Source: Armatimonadaceae bacterium
GTDB taxonomy: Bacteria; Armatimonadota; Armatimonadia; Armatimonadales; Armatimonadaceae
Assembly: GCA_030446525.1 (NCBI GenBank)
Contig: JAUJNC010000091.1
Span: 1 to 16,140 of the forward strand
Direction of reading: 5' to 3'
Length of the DNA: 16,140 nucleotides
The stretch's first letter is position 1. Every line of letters begins with the position of its first letter. Shown here piece by piece: positions 1-6,883 of this stretch. A program made the position numbers and the translations under genes. The notes beneath the pieces were generated by a model. That model was not told the origin of the DNA. It saw only the letters and a program-made list of their open reading frames with translations, and ran no database searches.

Positions 1-494
1 CCCCGCTGCTCCGGCAGTTCTTTCCACAAGTCCAGATCTTCAATGCCGCGTCGGGGGCGATTGTGGTCGGGATCATGATCCTGCCGCTGGTCTCCTCGCT
101 GTGCGAGGACGCTATTTCGGCGGTACCCGCTTCGCTTCGCGAAGGGGCGTACGGTCTTGGCTCGACGAAGATGGAGGTTTCGCTTAAGGTGGTCGTTCCC
201 GCCGCGCTCTCTGGCATCATGGCATCGTTTATCCTTGCCCTGTCGCGAGCGGTCGGGGAAACAATGGCGGTAACGTTGGCTGCAGGGGCCACGCCGAAGT
301 TGACTCTGAACCCTGCGGAAAGCATCCAGACGATGACCGCCTATATCGTTCAGGTCAGCCTGGGGGACACGCCCTATGGTTCGACCGCTTACCAGACCAT
401 CTTTGCCGTCGGGATAACGCTCTTCATGATAACGCTGCTCATGAACCTGCTAGCCGCGCGCCTCGTCAAACGATTCCGGAACGTTTACCAATGA
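1..494 (+). CDS. pstC: Phosphate ABC transporter permease PstC, C-terminal part
   Basis: This is one of the two inner-membrane permease subunits of the high-affinity phosphate importer PstSCAB. The frame is open from base 3, so the gene is cut by the window edge and 163 C-terminal residues are visible. They include the cytoplasmic EAA-type loop that contacts the ATPase (REGAYGLG, followed by [10 protein letters not shown]) and the RAVGETMAV segment typical of PstC. Hydrophobic stretches before and after it fit membrane helices, and the end [10 protein letters not shown] is a short basic cytoplasmic tail. The stop overlaps the start of pstA by 4 bases (ATGA), so the two permeases are probably translationally coupled. 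The paralogous pstA follows, which separates this gene from PstA itself. The identification is firm; the N-terminus, promoter and any pstS lie outside the window. Confidence 0.95.
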   Translation, partial: PLLRQFFPQVQIFNAASGAIVVGIMILPLVSSLCEDAISAVPASLREGAYGLGSTKMEVSLKVVVPAALSGIMASFILALSRAVGETMAVTLAAGATPKLTLNPAESIQTMTAYIVQVSLGDTPYGSTAYQTIFAVGITLFMITLLMNLLAARLVKRFRNVYQ

Positions 495-1375
495 GCACCA
501 CTCGATCTCCGCTCCGGCCTACCGGCAATCTGGCCCGCCGCAGGAGAGCGGAGCGCATTTTTTATTTCGTTTGTCTTGCGGCGACCCTGATGGGCATTTT
601 TTTGCTTGGCCTTCTGCTATACTCTATCCTTCGCGATGGCGCGGACCGGCTCAGCCTGCGGTTCCTTCAGGAGTTCCCATCACGCTTTGCCGAACGCGCG
701 GGGATCAAATCCGCCCTGTACGGCACGCTGTGGGTGATTGGTCTCACCGGACTGATGACCGTGCCCGTCGGCGTGGCGGCGGCGGTGTATTTGGAGGAGT
801 ATGCGCCGAAACATCCGGTGACTTCGTTCATTCAGATGAATATTGCGAACTTGGCAGGGGTGCCCTCTGTGGTGTACGGTCTGCTGGGGCTGGCTCTTTT
901 CGTCCGCCTGTTCGGGTTCGGTCGCAGCGTCATCGCCGGGGCGGCGACGATGAGCCTGCTGATCCTGCCGACCGTAATCATCGCCACGCAGGAAGCGCTG
1001 CGCGCTGTCCCCTTTTCGTTGCGGGAAGCCTCATTCGGTCTCGGGGCGACGCAGTGGCAGACAATCCGGTTTCAGGTGCTCCCCGCCGCATTCTCCGGCA
1101 TCATGACCGGAATCATTTTGGCCCTGTCGCGGGCGATGGGCGAGACCGCGCCGCTGATCACCATCGGGGCGCTCACCTACATCGCCTTCGTGCCGCGGGG
1201 GCCAACCGACAGCTTCACTGCCCTGCCGATCCAGATTTTCAACTGGGTTTCAAGACCGCAACCTGCGTTCCATGAAGCCGCGGCGGCGGCGATCATTGTC
1301 CTGCTCGCCGTGCTGCTGGTCATGAACTCGCTGGCCGTCTACCTGCGTCACCGCCAGCGGCAGCGGCGATTATAG
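491..1375 (+). CDS. pstA: Phosphate ABC transporter permease PstA
   Basis: Second permease of the Pst phosphate importer, 294 residues, a normal PstA length. The N-terminus has a basic stretch (RRRRAER, about residues 17-23) and then a first membrane helix. The motif EEYAPK near residue 100 and [18 protein letters not shown] around 120-137 are characteristic of PstA. The EAA loop ([12 protein letters not shown], near 178-190) is followed by [11 protein letters not shown] and [12 protein letters not shown]. The C-terminus ends in a basic tail (RHRQRQRRL). The start ATG overlaps the pstC stop by 4 bases. In most operons pstB follows directly. Here about 700 bases containing a decayed transposase separate pstA from pstB, so the downstream genes may need their own promoter or read-through. 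Confidence 0.96.
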   Translation: MSTTRSPLRPTGNLARRRRAERIFYFVCLAATLMGIFLLGLLLYSILRDGADRLSLRFLQEFPSRFAERAGIKSALYGTLWVIGLTGLMTVPVGVAAAVYLEEYAPKHPVTSFIQMNIANLAGVPSVVYGLLGLALFVRLFGFGRSVIAGAATMSLLILPTVIIATQEALRAVPFSLREASFGLGATQWQTIRFQVLPAAFSGIMTGIILALSRAMGETAPLITIGALTYIAFVPRGPTDSFTALPIQIFNWVSRPQPAFHEAAAAAIIVLLAVLLVMNSLAVYLRHRQRQRRL

Positions 1376-1427
1376 CGTATCCTTATCACGCCGCTATCGA
1401 GACGGCCAATCCACTTACCTGATTCAA

Positions 1428-1442
1428 CACCACGTTGTGGTG
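1428..1442 (+). terminator. Short hairpin after pstA, possible weak terminator
   Basis: A perfect 6-bp inverted repeat, CACCAC-GTT-GTGGTG, lies 52 bases after the pstA stop. It is followed by a mixed tract (gcgcttcttt) and not a clean T run. It could be a weak terminator or attenuator between pstA and pstB, or part of the end of the decayed insertion element. The pairing is seen; the function is a guess. Confidence 0.25.
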
Positions 1443-1484
1443 GCGCTTCTTTCCAGCTGATAAGGCTTTTTGGTGGTAAATTAT

Positions 1485-1975
1485 ATGAAAGGCAGGAAGC
1501 AGTCCGTCCATCTTCGTGCCGACCAACGCAGGTACCTTGAAGGCTTGATCAATTCTGGTTCTGTTCCTGCCCGCGTGCGTATCAAAGCTCCATTCTACTG
1601 CTTTGCGACCGCAGTCAGGGGCAGCAGCGCACAGATGCGACCGTTGCCGAGGCAGTTATGATGAGCCAACGCACTGTCGTACGCACGCGTAGAAGGTTCC
1701 TTGAGCAGGGGCTTGAGGTTGCGCTTCACGATAAGAAACCCCCGGGTCACATGCCCAAGGTTACCAGGGATGTGGAAGCACATCTAACGGCGCTTGCCTG
1801 CAGCGACCCGCCCGAGGGGCATGCCCGCTGGACACTGCAGCTGCTCGCGGACCAACTGGTCGCATTGGGCTATATCGACTGCATCTCCAGCATCCCTGTC
1901 TGTAAGCGACTCAGAAAAATTGGCTTAAGTCTGGGCGCACCGAACTCACGACCGCTGAAACCTGTATCAAGTTGA
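1485..1975 (+). pseudogene. IS630-family transposase remnant (frameshifted and truncated)
   Basis: This is the N-terminal helix-turn-helix part of an IS630-type (Tc1/mariner superfamily) transposase. The first frame, from ATG 1485, reads LRADQRRYLEGLINSGS, the usual opening of this family. Near base 1589 the frame shifts by one, and the second frame continues as ATVAEAVMMSQRTVVRTRRR, then FLEQGLEVALHDKKPPG, then EGHARWTLQLLADQL, all typical IS630 helix-turn-helix and linker motifs. Homology stops at GLSLG just before the stop at 1973-1975. The DDE catalytic domain, which normally makes up the rest of a protein about twice this length, is absent. The fragment cannot transpose. It sits between pstA and pstB, so it marks an old insertion into the pst operon. 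Terminal inverted repeats were not identified. Confidence 0.85.
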
Positions 1976-2078
1976 AACGGCTATACCCGAAAACGGAAAA
2001 ACAGAGTAATAAGCTTAAAAACAATGGGAGCATAGCCTTGGAGCAACAAGCTCAAAACAGAAACATCACCCCAACACC

Positions 2079-2091
2079 GGAGGTAGCGTTG
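2079..2091 (+). promoter_or_regulatory. Ribosome binding site that sets the pstB start (TTG)
   Basis: GGAGG at 2079-2083 lies 5 bases before an in-frame TTG at 2089. The open frame runs further upstream, to 1972, but the segment in between is Asn/Gln/Lys-rich, unlike PstB, and has no comparable ribosome site. Starting at 2089 gives a protein of normal PstB length. Confidence 0.7.
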
Positions 2092-2868
2092 CGTAATCCG
2101 GAAGACAGGGACGAACGGGTGCGCGCGGAGGCAAAAAAGGTCGACTTCTATTACGGCGATTTCAAGGCGCTGAAGGGTGTCAACATTCCCGTTTACGACC
2201 GGCGTATCACGGCGCTCATCGGGCCGTCCGGGTGCGGAAAATCGACCTTCCTGCGCACGCTCAACCGCATGAACGACCTGATCGAGGGGGCGCGGCTCGA
2301 GGGCTCCGTCACCCTCGACGGGCAGGACGTGTATGCGCCCGACGTCGATCCGGTGGAGCTGCGGAAGCGGGTCGGGATGGTCTTCCAGCGACCCAACCCG
2401 TTCCCGATGTCCATCTACGACAACATCGCCTACGGGCCGCGCATCCACGGCCAGAAGAACAAAAAGATCCTGAACGAGGTCGTGGAGCGGTCGCTGCAGC
2501 AGGCTGCGCTCTGGGACGAGGTCAAGGACGTGCTGAAGCGCTCCGCCCTGGCCCTGTCCGGGGGCCAGCAGCAGCGCCTGTGCATCGCCCGCGTGCTGGC
2601 CGTCGAGCCGGAAGTGCTGCTGATGGACGAGCCGGCCTCGGCGCTTGACCCGAACTCCACCTACCGCATCGAGGAGCTGATGCGGGAGCTGAAGAACGAA
2701 TACACCATCGTTCTGGTCACCCACAACATGCAGCAGGCGGCGCGCGTCTCGGACTACACGGCATTCTTCTTGCGGGGCGAGATGAAGGAGTTCGGGCCGA
2801 CCGAAAAGATCTTCACGACACCGGAGCGGAAAGAGACCGAGGATTACATACGGGGACGTTTCGGGTAG
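2089..2868 (+). CDS. pstB: Phosphate ABC transporter ATP-binding protein PstB
   Basis: ATPase subunit that powers phosphate import through PstC/PstA. From the TTG start it is 259 residues, the usual PstB length. The landmarks are in order: A-loop region [15 protein letters not shown], Walker [10 protein letters not shown] (about residue 45), Q-loop [16 protein letters not shown] (the NPFPMS context is specific to PstB), signature LSGGQQQR (about 156), Walker [14 protein letters not shown] (about 176) and H-loop THNMQQA (His about 212). All catalytic residues appear intact. The upstream start at 1972 would add 39 atypical residues that abut the transposase remnant, so it is disfavoured. phoU follows after 47 bases. 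The gene is probably still functional despite the upstream insertion remnant. Confidence 0.96.
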   Translation: MRNPEDRDERVRAEAKKVDFYYGDFKALKGVNIPVYDRRITALIGPSGCGKSTFLRTLNRMNDLIEGARLEGSVTLDGQDVYAPDVDPVELRKRVGMVFQRPNPFPMSIYDNIAYGPRIHGQKNKKILNEVVERSLQQAALWDEVKDVLKRSALALSGGQQQRLCIARVLAVEPEVLLMDEPASALDPNSTYRIEELMRELKNEYTIVLVTHNMQQAARVSDYTAFFLRGEMKEFGPTEKIFTTPERKETEDYIRGRFG

Positions 2869-2915
2869 AATTATAAGCCTGTCCCCCCATCGCAGGAAAC
2901 AGGGAGAAGGAGAAT

Positions 2916-3620
2916 ATGTCGCCGACACGACACCATTTCGATGAGGAAATACAGGAGTTGAGAGACAAACTCCTGGAGATGGGAACCGCCACCGAGGAGA
3001 TGGTGCGCGACGCCGTATCGGCGCTCGTGAGCCAGGATCTGGAACTCGCCGCGTCCATCATCCCCCGCGACGACGCCGTGGACCGGATGGACCAGGACAT
3101 CGAGGCGCACTGCCTGCGCCTGCTGGCCCTGCAACAGCCGATAGCCTCGGACCTGCGCGTGATCGGCACCGCGCTCAAGGTGATCACCGACATCGAGCGG
3201 ATCGGCGACCACGCCGTCGACATCTCCAAGATCGCCCGGCGCATGGCCCAGGAGGTGGCCTACAAACCCCTCGTGGACATACCCCGCCTGGGTGAGATGA
3301 CCCGCGCGATGCTGCACAGCGCCCTGGAGGCGTTCGTTCACCGGGACATGGGGCGCGTCGAGAAGGTGATCGCCGGCGACGACGCCGTGGACGCGTTCTA
3401 CGCCGAGATCCGGCGCGACCTGCAGAACATCATGAAAGAGAACCCCTCCTCCGTTCTGCAGGCGTCCTACCTCCTGTTCGTCGCGCATTACCTGGAGCGC
3501 ATCTGCGACCATTGCACCAACATCGCCGAGCGCGTCGCCTTTATAGAAACGGGCCGCCGGTGGGAAGTGGCGCACCAGGACGCCGACCCGGCGGCCAACC
3601 TGCGTCTCAGCGCTGCGTAG
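2916..3620 (+). CDS. phoU: Phosphate signalling / transport regulator PhoU
   Basis: PhoU is a cytoplasmic protein that links the Pst transporter to the PhoR-type sensor kinase and restrains phosphate uptake when phosphate is plentiful. This copy has 234 residues, close to the usual length, and is all-helical by composition. It has the two tandem three-helix PhoU repeats. Their metal-binding motifs are visible as DIERIGDHAVDIS (about residues 91-103) and LERICDHCTNIAE (about 193-205). A strong purine-rich ribosome site (agggagaaggag, 2901-2912) precedes ATG 2916. It is the last gene of the pst operon. No histidine kinase or response regulator is present in the window. Confidence 0.96.
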   Translation: MSPTRHHFDEEIQELRDKLLEMGTATEEMVRDAVSALVSQDLELAASIIPRDDAVDRMDQDIEAHCLRLLALQQPIASDLRVIGTALKVITDIERIGDHAVDISKIARRMAQEVAYKPLVDIPRLGEMTRAMLHSALEAFVHRDMGRVEKVIAGDDAVDAFYAEIRRDLQNIMKENPSSVLQASYLLFVAHYLERICDHCTNIAERVAFIETGRRWEVAHQDADPAANLRLSAA

Positions 3621-3634
3621 GCGCGGCCGGACAA

Positions 3635-3661
3635 AGCCGGGATGGCAAGCACACCCCGGCT
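3635..3661. terminator. Inverted repeat between convergent phoU and phosphoesterase
   Basis: AGCCGGG (3635-3641) and CCCGGCT (3655-3661) form a perfect 7-bp stem around a 13-base loop in the 49-base gap between two convergent genes. There is no T tract on either strand, so a bidirectional intrinsic terminator is plausible but not proven. Confidence 0.4.
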
Positions 3662-3669
3662 CCACCCGT

Positions 3670-4422
3670 TCAGGCGGGGATCGGGGCCCGGCCGCCGGTC
3701 CGAAGGTAGTCGGCGAAGTATTCCGGCAGACCCGCGGCAAGGAGCCTCCGGCAGGCGGTCTCGACATCGTAAGCGAGCCGCACCTGCTCGGCTTTTACCT
3801 CCCCGCCCTCCAGAGTGAGCACGCAGTAGCCGGCGCGCGGGTCCCCATCTTTGGGCCGGCCGACGCTTCCCGTATTGACGAAGTGAACACCGTCTACGAC
3901 GCGGTGATATGGCACGTGCGTGTGACCGAAAACGATGATTTCCGCATGCGCGTCGTGCTTCCCGCCCGGCGTGAACTGCCTCAAGTATCCGTCGGAGCGG
4001 GTTTCGAACAGGTACTCCGTGGTCGACCGCGGAGAGCCGTGGCAGAGCAGCACGCGGTGACCCTCCCCCTCCAGACGAAGCTCACGGGGGAGCCCACGCA
4101 GCCAGGCTTTGTTCCCGTCGGTGGTGTGCTCGCGCGTCCAGAGGAAGGAGACGTTGCTCATCTCGATGTCGAAGGGTTTTACGTAGTTGCAGCCACAATC
4201 ATTGAGGTTGAAGCCGACCCCCTCATCGTAGTTACCCAGGATGGCGGGGCAGCCCATAGCCAGGCTAAGCTGCTGGACCTCGTTGGGCTCTGAGGCGTAG
4301 CCGCCGATGTCCCCCAGGCAGTAGATGCCATCATAACCTCCCCGCTCGATGTGCGCCTTTACCGCCTCCATCGCGGGGAGGTTGGCGTGGATGTCCGAGA
4401 AGATGGCAAGCCGGGTTGGCAT
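3670..4422 (-). CDS. Calcineurin-like metallophosphoesterase (YfcE/MJ0936-like)
   Basis: A 250-residue cytoplasmic metal-dependent phosphoesterase. The calcineurin-like motifs are all present: FSDIHAN (Asp10, His12), CLGDIGG (Asp38), GNYDE (Asn64), LLCHGSP (His128) and FGHTHVPY (His167, His169), followed by VNTGSVGRP. This pattern belongs to the small Metallophos_2 / YfcE-like group, which hydrolyses phosphodiesters or phosphomonoesters in vitro. The physiological substrate cannot be read from the sequence. The start ATG at 4422 is supported by AAGGAG about 8 bases upstream. It is convergent with phoU, so a role in phosphate scavenging is only a positional guess. It may be transcribed with the arsenic operon upstream on the same strand, but a 126-base gap separates them. 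Confidence 0.9.
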   Translation of the reverse strand: MPTRLAIFSDIHANLPAMEAVKAHIERGGYDGIYCLGDIGGYASEPNEVQQLSLAMGCPAILGNYDEGVGFNLNDCGCNYVKPFDIEMSNVSFLWTREHTTDGNKAWLRGLPRELRLEGEGHRVLLCHGSPRSTTEYLFETRSDGYLRQFTPGGKHDAHAEIIVFGHTHVPYHRVVDGVHFVNTGSVGRPKDGDPRAGYCVLTLEGGEVKAEQVRLAYDVETACRRLLAAGLPEYFADYLRTGGRAPIPA

Positions 4423-4548
4423 AGAAGGGGCTCCTTTTTACCGTCGGTCTCGTGGTATCACCAAAGGGGCGGGGCGACCCGCTCTTCGTGCATACTTTTC
4501 GATGTTCTCAATCGCCGCGTACATGTCAATCGGAGCACCTTGCGAGTG

Positions 4549-5199
4549 CTAGGGATTGAGGCGCAACGACACAAAAATGCGGGATGCAAGGGCGGCGCCC
4601 AGGAAAGGACCGATGACGTATACCCAGTAACTTGCAAGGGCCTCCCCGCCCGCAAAGAGCGCGGGCCCCAGAGAGCGCGCCGGGTTCATGGAGCCCCCGC
4701 TGACGGGGCCGCCGATGAGCACGTCAACGACGACGGTAAGCCCGATGGCGACAGCGGGCGCGGTCCCCCCCACCCGCCTGTCGGTAGCGACGGCGACGAT
4801 AACCAGCATAAGGAGGAAGGTGAGCGCCACCTCCAGCCCGACCGCGCGCGTTACCGAGCCTTCTGCCGGGATGTGGGCGCCGTGACCGGCGCCGAAAAGG
4901 AGCGCAGCGACCAGTGCGGCGGTGATGCCGCCCCCGAGCTCCGCTATCCAGTAGGGAAGCACATAGCGCCAGGGGAAGCGACCCGCGACGGCAAAGCCCA
5001 GGGTGACTGCCGGGTTAAAATGAGCCGCCGAGATAGGCCCCAGGGCATAGATCATGGCAAGAACGGCAAGCCCCGATACCCAGGCGGCTGCCAGCAGGCC
5101 CCCGTCGCCACCGGAAAAGGAGCCGGTGGCGGACAGCGCCACCGGCGCAAACACGATGCCGAACGTGCCCACAAACTCCGCCGCATATCGCTTCGCCAT
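4549..5199 (-). CDS. Aquaglyceroporin of the arsenic operon (AqpS-like MIP channel)
   Basis: A 216-residue channel of the major intrinsic protein family. Both half-helix motifs are present: AHFNPAVTLGF (Asn62-Pro-Ala) and GGSMNPARSLGP (Asn172-Pro-Ala-Arg), with six hydrophobic helices in the usual 3+3 arrangement. The start at ATG 5199 (MAKRYAAEFVGTF) matches the family N-terminus. A GTG at 5262 in the same frame would overlap arsI and is disfavoured, although no good ribosome site is visible at 5199. It lies 50 bases downstream of arsI on the same strand. In Sinorhizobium an aquaglyceroporin (AqpS) in an ars operon passes As(III) down its gradient; that role fits here by context. A plain water or glycerol channel cannot be excluded from sequence alone. 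Confidence 0.88.
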   Translation of the reverse strand: MAKRYAAEFVGTFGIVFAPVALSATGSFSGGDGGLLAAAWVSGLAVLAMIYALGPISAAHFNPAVTLGFAVAGRFPWRYVLPYWIAELGGGITAALVAALLFGAGHGAHIPAEGSVTRAVGLEVALTFLLMLVIVAVATDRRVGGTAPAVAIGLTVVVDVLIGGPVSGGSMNPARSLGPALFAGGEALASYWVYVIGPFLGAALASRIFVSLRLNP

Positions 5200-5249
5200 G
5201 TCGTTTGTCACTGCTTTCACGGGCGTTGTGTTCCGGTGCTCGCTTCGCG

Positions 5250-5756
5250 CTAGCCGCAGCACGCGGTGTCGGCGCAGCAGGCGGAACGGCTCGGGGCGGC
5301 GGCGCCGCCCCCGCCGAAGTGATCGTCGTCCTCGTGGTCCATCTCGTCGAGCAGCACGTACACCTCCCAGCCGTTGCCGTCGGGGTCGGTCGCCCAGACC
5401 TTATCCTGGCGGGCGTAGCAGCATACGGTGTCGCCCTCATCGAAGGAGACCAGACCGGAGGCTTCCAGCCGCTCGCGCGCCGCGTTCACCTCCTGGGTCG
5501 TGCCGACCTGGACGCCCAGGTGCGACAGCGCGCCGACACCCTCGGCGGGCGGGTGCTCTTGCAGGGCGAGCTTGAGCGGCGGCCGGGCCAGATCGAAGTT
5601 GGCGTAGCCGGGGCGGCGCTTGTGGGCGGCGACGCCGAAGAACGCCTCGTAAAAGGCGACCGAACGCTCGATGTCGCGCACATTCAGTGAAACGTGCGTC
5701 TTGGGGATGAAGCCGCCCGCGGGATCCGCGGCGGCGGTCTTGTTAGCAGCACTCAT
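5250..5756 (-). CDS. arsI: ArsI-type C-As lyase (VOC/glyoxalase fold, CadI-like)
   Basis: A 168-residue extradiol-type dioxygenase-fold protein. ArsI cleaves the carbon-arsenic bond of trivalent methyl- or aryl-arsenicals and releases As(III). The expected Fe(II) ligands are visible: His21 (KTHVSLNV), His79 (LSHLGVQV) and Glu131 (NGWEVYVL). The vicinal Cys112-Cys113 in DTVCCYARQDKVW is the arsenical-binding pair that sets ArsI apart from generic glyoxalase-like proteins, and TDPDGNGWEVY matches the family. The C-terminus adds an acidic His/Asp segment, a glycine run and a tail with two more Cys pairs (CCADTACCG). The start overlaps the arsR stop by 14 bases, with GGAGG upstream at somewhat long spacing. 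Older databases often label such proteins cadmium-induced CadI; the arsR and aquaporin context favours arsenic. Confidence 0.88.
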   Translation of the reverse strand: MSAANKTAAADPAGGFIPKTHVSLNVRDIERSVAFYEAFFGVAAHKRRPGYANFDLARPPLKLALQEHPPAEGVGALSHLGVQVGTTQEVNAARERLEASGLVSFDEGDTVCCYARQDKVWATDPDGNGWEVYVLLDEMDHEDDDHFGGGGAAAPSRSACCADTACCG

Positions 5757-6102
5757 GGGGTGGTATACCCTCCTTCTGTTCTTTGCCTCCGAAGTAGGTG
5801 GCCAGCTTGTCCAAAGCCTCGGGGTCTACGCCGCAGATCATGTTCTTGCCCCGGCGCTCCATGGTGATGAGCCCCGCCTGGCGCAGCTCTTTCAGATGAA
5901 AGGAGATGGAAGAGGTTATTCTCTCCTCGCCCGTGACGTGGCAGCAGACCTCGCCCGCGGTGGGCCCCTGGGCCGGGCGCACGTCGCCGGTCTCCTCCAC
6001 GGCGACCGGGCAGCAGCAGGCGCGCAGGAACTCAAAGATCTTGAGCCGGGTCGGGTCGCCCAGCGCCTTGAATAGGGCGGCAAGTCCGGTAAATCTCTCC
6101 AT
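5743..6102 (-). CDS. arsR: ArsR-family metalloregulatory repressor
   Basis: A 119-residue winged-helix repressor that would bind the ars promoter and be released by As(III) or a related thiophilic metalloid. The opening LAALFKALGDPTRLKIFEFL is the standard ArsR/SmtB start, and SSISFHLKELRQAGLI is the recognition helix, with the wing MERRGKN. It is unusually Cys-rich: Cys29-30-31 in the first helix region, Cys53-54 just before the recognition helix (EVCCHV), Cys90, and Cys118-119 at the very end. The classical ELCVC motif is absent. The Cys29-31/Cys53-54 set is the likely inducer site by position. It is the first gene of arsR-arsI-aqp. The ATG lies only 7 bases after a perfect TATAAT, so its mRNA is probably leaderless. 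Confidence 0.92.
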   Translation of the reverse strand: MERFTGLAALFKALGDPTRLKIFEFLRACCCPVAVEETGDVRPAQGPTAGEVCCHVTGEERITSSISFHLKELRQAGLITMERRGKNMICGVDPEALDKLATYFGGKEQKEGIPPHECC

Positions 6103-6109
6103 GGACTCG

Positions 6110-6118
6110 ATTATACCA
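6110..6118 (-). promoter_or_regulatory. Extended -10 promoter of arsR
   Basis: On the minus strand the sequence reads TGGTATAAT, a perfect extended -10 (TG-N-TATAAT), 7 bases before the arsR ATG. No good -35 is present, because that zone is occupied by the palindrome at 6124-6141. A start point 7-8 bases after the box falls at or next to the A of the ATG, which implies a leaderless transcript. Confidence 0.75.
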
Positions 6119-6123
6119 TAAAG

Positions 6124-6141
6124 TTCCTAAAATTTTAGGAA
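6124..6141. promoter_or_regulatory. 18-bp perfect palindrome, probable ArsR operator
   Basis: TTCCTAAAATTTTAGGAA is its own exact reverse complement. It lies between the two divergent extended -10 boxes, where a dimeric repressor would block both. ArsR proteins bind such short A/T-centred dyads and autoregulate. Assignment to this ArsR is by adjacency. Confidence 0.8.
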
Positions 6142-6150
6142 TGTTATAAT
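6142..6150 (+). promoter_or_regulatory. Extended -10 promoter of yggS-sepF-proC
   Basis: TGTTATAAT on the plus strand is again a perfect extended -10. It starts at the base after the palindrome ends. No recognisable -35 is seen. The predicted start near 6157 gives a leader of about 30 bases to the yggS ATG. If ArsR covers the palindrome, this promoter would be repressed too. Confidence 0.65.
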
Positions 6151-6187
6151 ATTTTTTACCCGGCATCTGAGGGTAGAATAGGAACCG

Positions 6188-6883
6188 ATGAGCAGTGTGG
6201 CACAAAATATCCGCGTTGTACAGGAACGGATCGCGGCGGCCGCGGCGCGGGCGGGGCGCGCGGCGGATTCGGTGCGGTTGGTGGCCGTGACCAAGACGGT
6301 GGGGCCGGCGCGGGTCGCCGAGGCGGTCGCGGCGGGCGTCACCGACCTGGGCGAGAACTTCCTGCAGGAGGCGCCCGCCAAGATCCCCCCCGTGTCGACC
6401 CTGACCGCGACCCCCGTCCGCTGGCATAGGATAGGGCACCTGCAATCCAATAAAGCCCGGCTGAGCGTCGAGGCATTTTTTTTGGTCCAGACGGTAGATA
6501 ATTGTCATCTGGCGCAGGAATTAGGGAAGCAGGTGTCGAAGAGGGGAAAAATGCAGCCGGTCCTGATCGAGGTGAACCTCGCCGGGGGCGCGAACCGGGC
6601 GGGCGTGCCGCCGGGGGAGGCGCTTGCGCTGGCGGAGCAGGTCGCCGCCGTGCCGGGGCTTTCGCTGCAGGGGTTCCTGGGGATGGCGCCCTTCGGGGAG
6701 CGGGCGGAGGACGCCCGCCCGCACTTCGCGCGGCTGCGGGAGCTGTTCGAGGGGCTGCCCGCCGAGAACCGGCGGGTCCTTTCGATGGGCATGTCCGGGG
6801 ACTTCGAGGTCGCCGTCGAGGAAGGCGCGACGCTGGTCCGGATTGGGACCGCGCTGTTTGGAAGGCGAGGGGCAAATGGCTAG
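6188..6883 (+). CDS. yggS: PLP homeostasis protein YggS/PLPBP (YlmE)
   Basis: A 231-residue fold-type III PLP-binding protein of the YggS/PROSC family. It is not a known enzyme; it buffers pyridoxal phosphate and affects amino and keto acid pools. The PLP lysine is Lys36 in LVAVTKTVG. Other family blocks are LGENFLQEA, WHRIGHLQSNKA, VQTVDN, VLIEVNLAG, GFLGMAPFG, RVLSMGMSGDFE and LVRIGTALFG. The length is standard. ATG 6188 is preceded by AGGA at short spacing. The stop overlaps the sepF start by 8 bases. The yggS-sepF order, often followed by proC, is common in Gram-positive division clusters, where the gene is called ylmE. It is divergent from arsR and shares the operator region. Confidence 0.95.
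   Translation: MSSVAQNIRVVQERIAAAAARAGRAADSVRLVAVTKTVGPARVAEAVAAGVTDLGENFLQEAPAKIPPVSTLTATPVRWHRIGHLQSNKARLSVEAFFLVQTVDNCHLAQELGKQVSKRGKMQPVLIEVNLAGGANRAGVPPGEALALAEQVAAVPGLSLQGFLGMAPFGERAEDARPHFARLRELFEGLPAENRRVLSMGMSGDFEVAVEEGATLVRIGTALFGRRGANG

Noticed and set aside
1972..2088. Upstream extension of pstB to 1972
   Set aside because: It adds 39 atypical residues starting at the transposase remnant, without a ribosome site; TTG 2089 has GGAGG and gives a normal PstB.
1981..2928. Long minus-strand open frame of 315 codons over pstB
   Set aside because: It is antisense to an unmistakable pstB and its product matches nothing known to me.
4351..5253. Long plus-strand open frame of 300 codons
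   Set aside because: It is a shadow of the aquaporin and phosphoesterase genes; the translation is rich in charged residues and Gly without any recognisable domain.
5200..5262. Extended aquaporin start at GTG 5262
   Set aside because: It overlaps the arsI coding end, and the added 21 residues do not resemble the family N-terminus, whereas MAKRYAAEFVGTF does.
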